DNA of 64,000 nucleotides from Tetmemena sp. SeJ-2015 (Eukaryota; Ciliophora; Spirotrichea; Sporadotrichida; Oxytrichidae), in contig JAJKFJ010021500.1 of the NCBI GenBank assembly GCA_027382625.1, forward strand, positions 16,859 to 80,858, written 5' to 3'. A model generated the notes under the pieces. It saw nothing but the letters and a program-made list of their open reading frames with translations. It was not told where the DNA came from and did not search any database. Below, piece by piece: positions 12,601-24,083 of this stretch (position 1 is the first letter of the stretch; every line of letters begins with the position of its first letter). The translations under genes were made by a program, and so were the position numbers.

Positions 12601-13643
12601 TTTCCCCAGATCGATAAAATTCAAACAGTTGCTAACAGAGCTCTTCACTCTACTCACAGAAGTAGTTAAGAGAAGTTTAAAGCAATTTGAAGCAAAGCAT
12701 TTACTCATCTGCCCTGCATCCTAAATAAAAACATGAATCCATGAATGTAGCAGACTCAGCTAACTATCTCAGTAGGTTGACCTCTATGAATCACTAGAAT
12801 CACTCTGAATAGTAGTATATTTAAAGTCAACTGGAGAACTAGGATTCTAATTCGAAGTCGGATAAATAATTTCAGATACTTAGAAAGAGTGAGATCCAAG
12901 ATTCTGCTCTTGCATTTAAGAAATCACCTACTTTTAACTTGCATCAAGTGTGCTTAATTTATTTACATAAGTTTCAACCACTAGATAACTTATCAGCTCA
13001 TATTCCTGATTCGCATTTTTAAATTAATTGTCACGATATTTTTATATAACAATAAGCTGTGTGAGTTGATAGGGATAAGTATTTCCTGAACTCACTACCT
13101 AAAACTTAGATTAATTTAATAAATGAATTTAAAAAAATGACAATTTATACTTTAACAATGACTATTATAATATTGATTAAATATTTCTAATTTAAGATTG
13201 AAAACAAAAACATCCTCTCTACGAAATCCGTTAAACGTTGAATAGCGTAACAACTGAAAGCAAGCAAGACTTTAATCAGAAACTGGCAAGTAAGGTAGCT
13301 TTTTAAATGAAGACAAACCACAAAAAAGTACTAACTTTCAGAGCTATTCCCTACTGTCCAAACTCTAAAACCTAAAGTCAAAGGCACTCAAGATCATCTT
13401 GAATGAAAACTCTAAGAGCGAGGAGAGTGAAGAAAATGTGGATAACAAGTAAGTTGGAAAAGATTATTAAGGAGATTGATGCACATACCTCAGTGTTCTT
13501 GACTAATGCCAACTACATGAGTCAGATTAGCACTGACTGCACTTTAAAAGAGTGTTTAAAGCTTAGGTGTCAAAGTTAATGAATCCTATAGAGACACTCA
13601 GTCAACTGATGAATCAGAGCTTCAAACTGACTCTGTTAATAAT
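9668..13643 (+). CDS. Ankyrin-repeat protein with long low-complexity flanks
   Basis: The start [15 protein letters not shown] at 9668 opens a serine/asparagine/glutamine-rich region spread over several exons. Around 11.85-12.34 kb lie about four ankyrin repeats, with [44 protein letters not shown] and [22 protein letters not shown]-rich tail follows to about 13.64 kb. Ankyrin repeats mediate protein binding; no catalytic domain is visible. Introns include 9896-10118 and one beginning near 10540. Three very short IESs are needed to keep the frame. Two one-base shifts near 13.45 and 13.57 kb are unresolved, so the 3' end is uncertain. Confidence 0.65.
10972..10985 (+). other. IES, 14 bp, pointer AGA
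   Basis: AGA occurs at 10972-10974 and 10986-10988. Removing 14 bp joins HHARSLPQ to TTQQLSSQQYEK in frame and avoids an early TGA. It has no GT at its left edge, so an intron is unlikely. Confidence 0.5.
12122..12131 (+). other. IES, 10 bp, pointer ATC/TATC
   Basis: TATC occurs at 12121-12124 and 12131-12134, with only a six-base AT spacer between. Removing 10 bp turns a broken ankyrin repeat into [19 protein letters not shown], which fits the repeat consensus exactly. Confidence 0.6.
13230..13246 (+). other. IES, 17 bp, pointer CGT
   Basis: CGT occurs at 13230-13232 and 13247-13249. Removal joins NILSTKSV to [11 protein letters not shown] and eliminates a frame break. Confidence 0.45.
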
Positions 13644-13719
13644 TTAATTTAATACCAAAATATTTTGCCATTATTGAAATCATTAAGTTTGAAATGATTA
13701 TCATTTTAAGTTAATAGGA

Positions 13720-14270
13720 TAAAGTAGAACTTGGAAAGTCTGAAGCATTTTCTAAATTTTGACATCAAAGATAAACTCTTTCATTCTTCTATTCTATTTT
13801 GACTTATTTAAATCGTAAGTAATAGTTTATGAGGCAGCTTCAAGCTGTTTCTCTTGATACTTAAAAATAATTTAAAATGCAGACAAGAAGAACAGGAGGC
13901 TGCAAAGTTAGCCAAAGCAAAAAGCCCTTCCTGAGTATATACCATTATCAAATAATTTTTTTAATTTTGAGTGTGAAGAAACCAGATTACGTGGATATGG
14001 CTCCTAAACTGCAAGAATTCGTGTCTGAAAACACCAACTTCTTTGTTCATTTATTTATTTATTTCAATTATTTGTAAATAGGAAAAACAAAACACTGAGC
14101 TTGAACAGAAACCAAAAGCGGAAAGAGCAACAGCTGAGTTCATACACGTAAATAAAAGATGCAAAGATATTTTCAACAAACTAGTCGGTGCTCGAGAATC
14201 TTAAGCTCTATAATTTACAAAACATCAAACATCAAAATGCTTTTGTTGTACCAACTAATAGAGAGTAAAT
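13720..14270 (+). CDS. Unresolved exons/MDSs of an unknown protein
   Basis: Several GC-richer pieces read well in the ciliate code: NLESLKHFLNFDIKDKL near 13.73 kb, RQEEQEAAKLAKAKSP near 13.88 kb, KKPDYVDMAPKLQEFVSEN near 13.98 kb, KQNTELEQKPKAERATAE near 14.09 kb and SVLENLKLYNLQNIKHQN near 14.19 kb. They alternate with AT-rich inserts, some with GT-AG ends. They may be the end of the ankyrin gene or a separate gene. No domain recognised, and the order of joins is not established. Confidence 0.4.
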
Positions 14271-14274
14271 TATT

Positions 14275-14940
14275 CTGCTTTATTTTAAATTTATTTGACT
14301 ATTTTAAATTTTCAATAATTTAAAAATAAAAATTTTATCTTATTGATTAATTTCATTCAAGAAAATGGCTATATTTAATTAATTCTTAAATCTTGCTTAT
14401 AAAATTAAAAGATTTGAGTTATATTCCTACCTCTGAGCAAAAGCACCGATATTTTTATTTGAATTTTAATTCAAACTTTCTAATTCACAAGACAGAAAAG
14501 ATCAACATATAAAGGTAGAATAAATTAACCAGCAATCCTGCAAGCTAAAAGAGTTAAAGCTAAAGCTTTTAAACTAACAAAGAAGGTCTTAAAATGCAGT
14601 CAAAATCATACAAAATACCTCACTATGAATAAAAACATCAAATTATTTATAAACCACTCCTCTTATATTTGTAATTTCCTTATAATAAAGAGTTATAAGA
14701 ATTTGTAAAATTAAATAATTTCTGAAATGAAAAAATTTGAAGGGGGAAGACTAAGTTCGCAAGGGAGGTTGCTCAAACCAAATTTAAAAGTAATCCTTCT
14801 TCACCATATTTAGCTTAAATAGATCTATATTCTTAGTTCTATCATTTTACAATTGATATAAACAAATAATTCATTCATTTGCTAAAATTAAGTAATGAAT
14901 TATCATATAGTTTAAACTGAATATGGATAGTTATATTATA
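14275..14940. other. AT-rich DNA without a resolved gene
   Basis: Mostly AT-rich. A short GC-richer patch near 14745-14800 might be an exon of a neighbour but has no clear frame. No RNA gene or repeat seen. Confidence 0.4.
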
Positions 14941-14945
14941 AATTG

Positions 14946-16012
14946 ATGGGTGGGATCTTTGGAAATGACAAATGCACTTTAACTTCGGGGGATCCATCTA
15001 AGGTAATACCCTTTTCTGATATATTCCTATTAGGCTTTTCCATCTTTGGTAAAGTGCTACAGAAACAACGTCAATTCCATAATTTATGCTCCATTTTATT
15101 GCAAATATACTTATTAAGTCAATTCTCATTTGAAAATTTTAAGCTCTTTATTGTTGCAATATTTTTTCTTCGCACCAAAATACGAATTAAACTTCATTAT
15201 TTTATAATCATTTTTGGTAAGTGGAACTGAAAAGAGTATTTATATCTAAAATTATTGATAAGAATCAATGTTTACTGTGTATTTAACTTATTTAATGTAG
15301 TTGTGTGAATGCTTGCTGCATTTCCGCGCATGATGACGCTATAAACGATTTCTATAAGGATCTCCTGCCCGACGCTTGCCAAAGAAGTTACAGTGAGATG
15401 GAGCTTTACTTTTGCTATGGCTGCCACTACACAGAGCCCACTGCCACCTACAGGACAGCAAATACCAAGAGAATCACACTTTGTCAAGATTATGCAGAAA
15501 GACTTTGGGGAGGAGACCTCACTAAGCCCTCAACGATTTACAATTTAACTCATTTACTCTCACTTTAAGAATTTATTATAATTAATTGCTGTTCTTTCTT
15601 ATTAATTCATATTTATAATAAGTTATTGAGAGTTTATTAAATATATCGATGTATGATGACTGTGGTATCACAAAGTATTCACCAAAATAATTAAGAATAA
15701 TTCTCCTATTTTTCAAATAATTGCATTATCATTAGAGGCATAATGTTTTACTTAAATGCTTTCTTAGCATATTTAATTAAATTAGCATAATTTGAATAAT
15801 TATAATATTGGGAGGCAGACCAGCCAATAGTAATTCCAAGTTTAGAGTGGAACAACGCGTATGAATTCTTCGCAGTGGCAAAGCCCCCATTTTTTTAAGA
15901 CTACACAGTGGTGATAACTTCAAGTTCGACTGTTGACTGTTTCGATAGTGCACAAAGTTTAATTATAAGTCTTATAGCAGTGTCCATCCTACTTTTTGCT
16001 TTATTAGTTTGA
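14946..16012 (+). CDS. Cysteine-rich type I membrane protein, unknown
   Basis: Exons on the plus strand encode a cysteine-rich ectodomain: VNACCISAHDD, LLPDACQRSYSEMELYFCYG, CHYTEPTATYRT and KRITLCQDYAERLWGGDL. After an AT-rich insert (15.57-15.81 kb) come PIVIPSLEWNNAYEFFAVAK and a single membrane helix SLIISLIAVSILLFALLV directly before TGA at 16010-16012. The layout suggests a surface or secretory-pathway protein with paired cysteines and almost no cytoplasmic tail. I do not recognise the family. ATG 14946 is only the first one available; no signal peptide follows it, so the true N-terminus probably lies further upstream. Two similar-looking type I proteins occur at 36.1 and 45.2 kb, but I see no clear sequence match among them. 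Confidence 0.55.
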
Positions 16013-16243
16013 ACTACTTCTCAATTTAAATTTACTAATTCACTGCTCTATTATGCTAAAATCAAACATCGCTATTTAAGATGCTTAAAATTTTAATTTC
16101 ATCATAAATTATGCAAATTTTGTAAATCAAAAGTGTAAGTAATTAAAGTAATCTGGCTTTATCTAAATTCTTTAGAAGTTGAGCAATTATCAAATAAATA
16201 AAAAACTAATTTAATAAGCCGAATTTATGCTCACAAATATATT

Positions 16244-19200
16244 TCATAGATTCATTCTAAAGGAGAAAAGCTCTTGAGCCATTCTGTTATACTCGTCTAA
16301 GTCCTCTTAATAAACAGGCAACTTCATGTCAAACTTTCTTCTTATCTCCATTTCTAAGTGAAAATAAAATCAAAAGAAGGAGCTCTGCTTGTAGAACTGA
16401 GTCAAATCTTCTGGCTGGATCAAATATTTTCCATTCAATTATGAATGATTCTAAAAATTTATTTATAGATCATCTCTTTTGAAAGAGTTAAACAACAAAT
16501 TATAGTTTGGGTAGTAGTCTCTGGTGACTGCAGTTGCCTTTATTGGTTGCCTACCGAGGGTGAACCTAGTAGGCGCATTACGAATCTCCCGCTGATAGGC
16601 GAATGAAGCACTTAAGCTGCTGTCTACTGGATTATAGGTATTTTTGACAGGCATCCAGTCTTGTCCTGGGTTATTTTCACTCTAGTCTTGTCTAACTTCT
16701 CTGTAATTAGAGCCCAACCCAAATCGTGGAGGAGGCTTGTAGTTTGGATTGCTGCTTATTGAAATGAACGCATAATTAATTTCTCATTATAATATAAGAA
16801 AACACTCCAGGTGTGAAGTTAGAGGGTTAAGGCGCCTATCCCATTGGTTTAAATTCATGCTGCTTTATTTCCTTTTACTAAGAAAAAAGAGAATTGAAAT
16901 ATGGTTCACTAAGGTGGCTAAGTGCTGGAAACATAGGATAACATGTCAATTGAGTGTCCGTTTTTGGAAGCGTGCTGAGTAAATAAATACTCCACATCAT
17001 TTGAACTCTCATTCTTCAAGCTTGGCTAGATGTGATCTTACTGCTTCAAGTCTTTAAAAGGATCCGCATTAAGTTGCTAAGAGGAGTCAAAGTCTAACTC
17101 AAAGTCATTCAATATAGTAGGGATCGATTCTTGAACCTTGCTATTGATCTTTTGTATATTTTCTCCAACTTACTTGAATCCTTTCTCTAAGGAATTTTCA
17201 AGTTCCTCATTTGTGAGCCGCCTCTCAGTAACAAAAGCGTCTCTTCTTTTTTCATTGACATTTATGTTATGATTAGCGTTGACTTACTTGTAAGTTTTGT
17301 CAGGCACTTATAATGGGAAGAAAAAATATTACACTTATTTACACTCTTAGCATGGGTGTGCTATCATAGGATGGATAATCAGACTAATCTACTTTGCCAT
17401 TTAAAAAAAGATAGTAAAAAATATTAATCTGCATTATCAGGAGTTTTGTTAGCATTTGAATCAAACTAGATGTTCATAGTGGCGATGCTCTCATCCTCAG
17501 AGAATTCTGGTTAAAAAGGCTTGTTTAAATTGTCCTCTGACTGTGAGTTGGAATTCTGATAATAATTTTTAAATTGCCTTTACTCTGAGTTCTATTTCAA
17601 AAGGTTAGTAGATTATAAGTGAAGGCCTGTCTAGTTTTCCCTCACTTCGTTCAGATTTTAAGAAATAGTTTAGTGAGTAATAGGATAAGTTAGTGGCGGC
17701 TATTAACAAAACTAGCAAATAAATGCAATAATTATCCTTGATTCTGTAATGACTGGTTTTCCACTATTTGACTATTATCATTTTGCAGCCTTCTTTAATT
17801 TAGTCTTTAGAAAAGGCTATTCTCTTCAAAATTCTATGAGGGTTGTTGATTCCTTTGATTGGGATATATAGGCTTCTAAATTCTACTGCTCTCTTCCTTA
17901 TAATCAAACTGTTTCTAAACATCATAGTCAGATTCCTCTGAGGGAATTTCTGAAATTTACTGAAGAAGCCTCTCCTATGCCTGCCTCTCTAATTAATCTC
18001 TCATTTCTTTACAAGAATAACATGATCAACTTTATTTCCTGGTCTTAAATGGAATTCTGCATGGCTCGCTTCAAAGCCTCCTCTTCGTCGATCTGCATTT
18101 GCAATTGGGAGTAATCTCTCTTGCCGTTCTTCTCATTAGAATACTAAGGTTGCTTGCTGTTTGAATCTTAAAGGTACTGAGTGAGTTTGCCTTACTTCTT
18201 GTTACTGAGTAAACTCTGAGGAATAGGTCTACTGCCCCCTCCATTGCTTCTTAGCATGGGAATGTTGCTCTGTGGCTTTGCTCCACTATCATGTCCCACA
18301 AGCTTTTGCTACCTCTGAGGCTCCTAGGGCTTCTAGATAGAATTTGAAAGACCCTTCTAGTTTTAAAGTAGAGATCATTAAGAATAGGCTCTTAGCTTCC
18401 AAAGTCTATATTCTCGCCCTCATTCTTGTTGTTGGGCTGTCTGTTCAGGAAAATGCTTGTCTTTCTATTTGAAGAGTTTTGAAGCTCCTATGAAAATAAC
18501 TTAAGAGGGTAGTATAATTAGAACGATTGAGTGGGATTGGCTATTTTTGAGAACTCTGAGTTAAGCTGTTTATAATATCCTAAGATGTATTTAAAATAGG
18601 GATAAAAATATTAAATAAAGTTGTGGGTGCCAGCTTTTATTGAGCTCCAATCAACTGCTGGTGGCGAGAATGCCTCATCTGGTAAATGGGCGAGGCGCCG
18701 TTAGGACAAAAAATCATAATACGAGGTGTGATAGCAATGTAAGGCTGCTTTTTCTCTTCTTGCAAGCTGAGTTTAAGTGCTTTTTGGATTTAGCTGCATC
18801 CTTCCATCAATTTGAGTTTTCGAGTGTCTCTCTCGATCATATTGTTTTGAGGCTGAGGAAATCTAGGACTTTAATTCCTCAGAGACTCTTTAACATTTCT
18901 GATACCGAATGGAGACTCCGGCACAAAGTCTAGATTCCACAGATTAAAAAGAAATATGACTACTTTGAAAGTCCTTCTTGGCATTTCCTGAATCTGAGGG
19001 AACGCTGCTGACATTAACTGGTTCTTCTTCCAAAAATAATATTTAATGAGTTCGCTTTCTTGCTCATCTACTTTGGTTTGTTTAATCTTTCTGGCTTTCT
19101 TGATTTTGAAAAGTCTGATGGAGTGGATTCTAAAGTCTTCAACAAATGTCTTGACATGATCGTTGTCTACGTATGCTAACGCATTCTTAAATGTTATATA

Positions 19201-19527
19201 AATGTGAGGATACATGCGTCGCTCTTGGGACTGGATTTGGGGGAATTGTAGACAATGTCAAATGAGTCAGAGTCAGGCTCAAACTCCTCCCTTGTGGGAT
19301 TAAGACCCAGATCTTAAGTATTCACACAGACTGTGTCGCGATTAAAACATAATAGATTTTGGATGAGAAGAGATACTCTTACTGCATATGTGCTTTGTTT
19401 TCAGTTGAATTCTCCTAATCACACAAGCATCGTAGGTTAGCCTTATCACAAAACTATGCAGTGGCTCAGAGTTACTTAAAAAATAATTTATGATCGTAAA
19501 TATGTAAAAAACACGCACGATACACAT
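16244..19527 (-). CDS. Unknown protein with ubiquitin-interacting-like motif, rich in IESs
   Basis: The N-terminal part (about 19.5-18.7 kb) reads EEFEPDSDSFDIVYNSPKSS, KNALAYVDNDHVKTFVEDFR and FVPESPFGIRNVKESLRN. A Q/N/S-rich middle contains DEEEALKRAMQNSIQDQE near 18.07 kb, which resembles a ubiquitin-interacting motif. The C-terminal part has PPPRFGLGSNYREV, APTRFTLGRQPIKATAV and MEIRRKFDMKLPVYQED before TGA 16244-16246. I do not recognise the overall family. At least six IESs are needed to keep one frame from 18.1 to 16.2 kb, the densest set in the window. One-base shifts at the T4 runs 18361-18364 and 18477-18480 look like read errors. The true start is uncertain; ATG at 19525-19527 is the outermost candidate, and this span could hold two genes. 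Confidence 0.5.
16356..16376 (-). other. IES, 21 bp, pointer CTT
   Basis: AAG on the plus strand is at 16356-16358 and 16377-16379. Removal deletes an in-frame TGA and joins YKQSS to LEMEIRRKFDMK. Confidence 0.5.
16783..16804 (-). other. IES, 22 bp, pointer GAG
   Basis: CTC on the plus strand is at 16783-16785 and 16805-16807. Removal joins PSNFTPGE to INYAFISIS in frame; treating it as an intron does not. Confidence 0.55.
16877..16907 (-). other. IES, 31 bp, pointer CTTAGT
   Basis: ACTAAG on the plus strand is at 16877-16882 and 16908-16913, a six-base pointer. Removal joins SYVSSTQPPQ to QKEIKQHEFKP and skips a TGA. Confidence 0.7.
17305..17341 (-). other. IES, 37 bp, pointer AGTG
   Basis: CACT on the plus strand is at 17305-17308 and 17342-17345. 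Removal joins YDSTPMLRV to PDKTYKQVNAN in frame. Confidence 0.65.
17398..17431 (-). other. IES, 34 bp, pointer AATG
   Basis: CATT on the plus strand is at 17398-17401 and 17432-17435. Removal joins ANKTPDNG to KVDQSDYPSYD in frame. Confidence 0.65.
18003..18033 (-). other. IES, 31 bp, pointer GAAAT
   Basis: ATTTC on the plus strand is at 18003-18007 and 18034-18038. Removal joins MQNSIQDQE to MRDQLERQAQERLL in one helical stretch. Confidence 0.7.
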
Positions 19528-19734
19528 CGGGTTTTATAAACACAAGTCTTAAAAATTAAAATAAAGGAAAACTTAAATGATCACTAACTCTTTCTTCTTT
19601 CTCTAGAATAATAACGTTTATAATTAATTCTATCTTTTGCCAATTGTAATTTTATACACTTATTCACCCATAATTTTTTATTTTATATAGAATTTTGTAT
19701 AATAAAAAGCATTTATTTACTGCGCCAAAATTGG

Positions 19735-20120
19735 AGGAGTCCCAAAGATTGGAGATACATCTCCCTTTTCGATCGCACTCATTATTAGCTCATCTCGCAT
19801 TTAGCTTGGATATACGTTTACAATTTTAAAAGCAACATCCCTTAGAGCTTCTTACTCCACTGCCTATGAGGGTTACCTTCGCTTCGCATTGCCAAATTGG
19901 CCTTAGGCTTTTTGCATTTATCTTAAATGAGTTTGTTTAGTATTCTTTTGTAGCTTGGGGGAAAAAAGAAGATGAAGAGGAGAGTACGATGGAGTTATTG
20001 TCTACAAAAATTTAGTTGCAATTTAAATTTTTAAACTACTTATCCATTAAACCTGCTACTCCTTATTATTCTAGATTTAATCCAATGAAGATCATGCTGA
20101 ATTTTCTTAATGTTTCTTTC
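19735..20120 (-). CDS. Short unknown protein or exon cluster
   Basis: Minus-strand frames with coding character run from about 20.0 to 19.74 kb, including KLQKNTKQTHLRQMQKAQGQ, AVEQEALRDVAFKIVNVYPS and ELIMSAIEKGDVSPIFGTPP. The C-terminal block resembles a short conserved helical tail, but I cannot name a family. Start and stop are unclear: the frame reads through TAA codons into AT-rich DNA below 19.73 kb, and no convincing ATG is fixed upstream. Confidence 0.4.
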
Positions 20121-20197
20121 CTTTCTGTTTCACTCTCTTACTCTAACATTTGATATAGATGTTAGAATTATAATAAGTTGGGAAAGCAAATAAAAAA

Positions 20198-22128
20198 TCA
20201 ATGAGTTTGTCTTTTGATGAGTTCCTTGCGCTGCCACTTAATGTAATTTTTGTAATCGTCTACTACCTTGAAGTGGTGGAGGGTGATCTACTTCTAAGGT
20301 AACTTCACTCTCCTCAGGATAAGGAATGCCGCCACGACTCTCCACATGAGCAAGCACTTAGAAGGGAGGGAGCACGTAGGTGTCGTTGCACAAGTGACAC
20401 ACTGAGCTTAAAAACTCAACTGGTACTTCGATTATGTAAACAGCTTAATTATTATAATAAATCTAGCTTCACCTCCGAACTTGAGAGCTGTGGTGAGTGA
20501 CTTTACTCCAAATACCCAGTTTACATTCCTATAGACTTGATTTTCATGATAGTGCTGATCTAATTAGGGTGCAACGTGGAACAAGTGCACTAAACCTAAA
20601 CTTTGCAAATTGATATCACAATAAATGAGCTATTGTTTGTTGGGTAATCAGCTGGGAACTGTTGCTTATATCTGCCCCAAAGATGGACGCTGTTCAAGAT
20701 AGGCATAATAGCATTCAACTTTCTTGAACTCTCTGCATAGTTGGAACTAAATAGAGGGTCAACGAGGTGGTCACCTTGCTTTAACCCTATTTCCTAGAAG
20801 AAGGCGTTGATAGTGAGCTTGTTGATGTCTCTGCACATATTTTTGCAGTCTGCATTAAGAATGGTTTAGGAGAGAGCATGTGTGATACAGCAGAAGTTCT
20901 TCTTCACTTCCTCTTTAAAGATAAATTCAGTTATTCTTAGAGGCCTAGTATTTTCTATATTTGAGGAGTCAATTCTCTTTAGATTGATGGACTGAAGTTT
21001 TGAAGAGCTGCCTTCTTGTTCATAAACTGTGGGGTCTCTCTTGTTAGAGTATTTGAGGTGATCATAGTCCCAATACCTCTGGATATCGTGAGCTTGTATA
21101 AATAGCAAGGGTTCATTATTGCGAGTGAAAGGTCCTTGATTCCTGTTTGTCTCTTGGATGTATAAAATCTGGTTAGCCAAATCTTCCTTGATCTCTGGAG
21201 CAAGTTCAGCTATATATTGCTTAGCGCCATCTAAGTGCTTGACCACTTCTGCTACTTTTGCTTTCTTGACTGCCTCCCCCATGTGTTTGAGGTACTCATG
21301 AGCCTTAACCTGCGATGTGGCCTTATCCAAGCCCTTCTCCTTGTACTTATCTGCTGGCATAATCATAGCCATCTACTTGTCAATATAGTTGCCAATTGAT
21401 TTCTCCGCCTTCTCTCCATCATCTTCAAACTTCTGCATTTCCTTCTTCTCATAGATTACTGCCTTTTGATCGTCGTCTGCTTCGAACAGCACATAGAACT
21501 GGAAAGAGGAGAAGGGCCCAGTTTTCTAAAAGAGGGCATCACTTAGTTGTAGGTAAGCATCCAGTCCATAGAAAGCGTTGCTCATTTCCACTACGATTAC
21601 AGAAGACTCAAAGAAGGGTTGCATCAAAGGGCTCTTGGATAGTTTGTAGTCTGTAGCCAAGATCTCAGCACCAGTTCCTAATGAAACCGTTTGGGCTTCT
21701 TTGAAAGCCCTCATGAAGAAATCCTTCCAGTCCACTCCTTCCTTCTCTTCCCCATTTTAGCTTATGCAAAACAGCTTCACTATCTTAGAAATCTCTTGAG
21801 TGATGAAGTCTGGGAACACGATGCCTACTACCTTCATGAAATAGCGTTTATCTTGAGGTGAGTCAAAGAGAACGAGCACCTAAGTTCTCATGAGCTCCGT
21901 GTAACGAGCCAGCTTGTAGAACTCCTTTGGCTTGCCTATATTAGAGCATAGCTTAGTAAATTCCTTCATGTCAAGTTCTCTCTCCATCCTGCTTAAAAGT
22001 AGAGTTGAGTCTATCTTAGTACCGATGTGCTCCATGAGTTCTCTTTGTTGAGATGGCTCTACGTTGTCGAAGAAGTATGTGCGTTGATCTTCAGCTGGTG
22101 AGATCTTTGGCTTAGTTGCAGTGTTCAT
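20198..22128 (-). CDS. Unknown protein, about 600 residues
   Basis: A strong coding run begins at ATG 22126-22128 with MNTATKPKISPAEDQRTYFF. It continues through helical, soluble sequence such as KEFYKLARYTELMRTQVLVL, VVGIVFPDFITQEISKIVKL, KHLDGAKQYIAELAPEIKED and KLNAIMPILNSVHLWGRY. After about 20.6 kb the frame changes, and FLSSVCHLCNDTYVLPPFQ with VLAHVESRGGIPYPEE follows; its CxxC and later H could bind zinc, but this is weak. The end KNYIKWQRKELIKRQTH meets TGA 20198-20200. Introns or IESs in the last 500 bp are unresolved. I do not recognise the family; no membrane helix or signal peptide is evident. Confidence 0.6.
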
Positions 22129-22271
22129 TTTTATTTTGATAGATATTCTCTTTAATTTATTTCTCCCCTCTCTTTAAAGTTACTCATAGAGAGAGAGTTT
22201 AATGTATTGTAGTTGCATTTGAGAAATAATATAGATTTATAAAACTAGAAGCCAACTTGGAGAGAACAAAC

Positions 22272-24050
22272 ATGGACACCCACACTTCAAAAGCTGGTAC
22301 TCTTGGACAGCAAAACCCCAACCAGAGAAGTAAGTACTTGAATTTGAGATTGAAGCTTTGCTGTATAGATTCGATGCCAGACTTGCACTCAGGAACCAAC
22401 GCCCTCCAAACTGTTTCTGTAAGTGTGCTTTGGTGTGATAACGATATTTTTTTCTTCAATATGGGTTGATGAATAACTTCTCACACTCTGGTTGTAGGTG
22501 ATTTCTTCAAATAAGCACAAGAAGAAGGAAAAGGACGAGAAAGAGTAAGTACAACTCATCTCTCTTCAAACCACTGTTTATAGCATCCAGATTGAGAAAC
22601 TGAAAGCAGTTAACGTAAAGCTGAGGAACAAGATCAAGGAGTTGAATTAAGTGGTTGAGAAGGCCATAGAAAAGGCAAACACTAAAGCGCATCATCACCA
22701 ATAAACACAAGAACGAAAACGTCCAAGACCTCGGTCACCTCATTCAAAGTAATAACCATCATCGATAATATCATACTCTTGAATAGTCAGAGACCAAGAA
22801 ATCGTAAACGCAGAGAAGCAGATATCCACTAACAACTACGAAATTGAAAAGCTTAAGGAGAAGCTGGAGCAATGATACATTTTCACATCCATCATTTCCT
22901 TTCTAGCAGTTATCAGGAGCAGATAAGATCATCATGTTGGAGCAGCGCATGAAGGAGGCGTAGACGGAAAAATCAGAACTTGAAAAGGCTATCAAGAACC
23001 TAGAGAAGTAAAACAACGACTAAGGAAAGGCCCTTGATAAGCTGACCAATGATGTTGAGAACCACTCCAAAATTAAGAACATGATAGAGGAGCTGAGAGT
23101 CTGGAAGGAGAAAGTAAAGCGACTGGAAAAGGCAGTAAGAAAGGACAAAGACACTCGCAAGGAGCAGATTGAGCGAATCAAACGCACAGAAGATGAAAAT
23201 CGTCGCTATCAAGAGGAACTAGAGTCACTGGTTTAAAGGAAGAAGAATCTGCAGGCAGATCATGAGAAGCCTCCCCAAGTGGACATTGACTAGATCATCT
23301 ACGAGAAGGACTAGATGAAACTTGAGTACCTTGAGGAAGAGAAGAGACAAAAGCTGGAACTGAGATAGCTGGAAAGGAGACTTAATGAACTTAGTGGAAA
23401 GGCAGAGAAGATGAGGAAGGACCTCAAAGAGAAGGAGCAGGAGCAGAGGATCCAACAGTTCAAGCTCAATGAACTCAGACGCACAGTCAAGCACAACTAG
23501 CTTAAGCCCATCAAGAAGAACGATGGCAGTGAGGTCCAGAGCGAGATCAACCCTGCCAGTCAGCAGCAGACAAGTCAAGGCGCTCTTAATAAGCAAAATC
23601 TGAAGAAGCACAACAACATGAAATTTTATGATTAAGGGAGGTGGATTATCTGAGCAGAACAACAACAGCTAGATGATGACGCCAAGCCATCATGGAGGTT
23701 AGCAGTTGAGCTCTAGCAAGCAGAGATTTGACAAGTTCGAAGATGAAGATGGCATAGATGATGAGGTGGAGCAGTAGATTGATGCAAAGGTGAGGGCGAA
23801 GATCAAGGCAGAGGCTGAGCTAGACAAGAACCAATCCATACCTGCACATCTAGCCAAGTAGTACTAGTAACAATAGTAACAGTAGTAGCAATAGCAACAA
23901 CAGCAGCAGCAGTAGTAGCAACAGTCTCATTTATTTTCTAAAAGCCCCCAAAGAAGCGATGATAAGAGGACAAAGTTTTCCCTTCTTCTGCTTTATAAGA
24001 ATGAGGTTAATAATTTTTAGAAAGGTTAATTTATAATAGAGTCGGTTTGA
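22272..24050 (+). CDS. Coiled-coil protein with polyglutamine tract
   Basis: ATG 22272 opens a short N-terminus. A long coiled coil follows from about 22.59 to 23.6 kb: LKAVNVKLRNKIKELNQVVE, EIEKLKEKLEQ, KIIMLEQRMKEAQTEKSELE, IEELRVWKEKVKRLEKA and ELRQLERRLNELSGKAEKMR. An acidic linker (KFEDEDGIDDEVEQQIDA) leads to a run of 20 glutamines at 23874-23933, written with all four glutamine codons. Several GT-AG introns lie in the first 650 bp. A 10 bp IES sits at 23618-23627. The frame ends at TGA 24048-24050, only 33 bp before the FOP gene. Position beside FOP and CFAP44 suggests a centriole or cilium role, but that is inference from neighbours. Confidence 0.65.
23618..23627 (+). other. IES, 10 bp, pointer ATGA
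   Basis: ATGA occurs at 23618-23621 and 23628-23631, separated by six A/T bases. Removing 10 bp joins KKHNNMI to KGGGLSEQNNNSQ in frame and connects the coiled coil to the acidic and polyQ tail. Confidence 0.6.
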
Positions 24051-24083
24051 ATTAAGTTAATTTAAACAACAGTGATTTGAATA

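Noticed and set aside
13440..13460. A four-base IES (pointer AAG) in the ankyrin gene
   Set aside because: A single-base read error explains the frame change equally well, so I did not call it.
23225..23665. Minus-strand leucine-rich ORF
   Set aside because: Shadow of the plus-strand coiled coil; codons for E/K/Q give L/F/S on the opposite strand.
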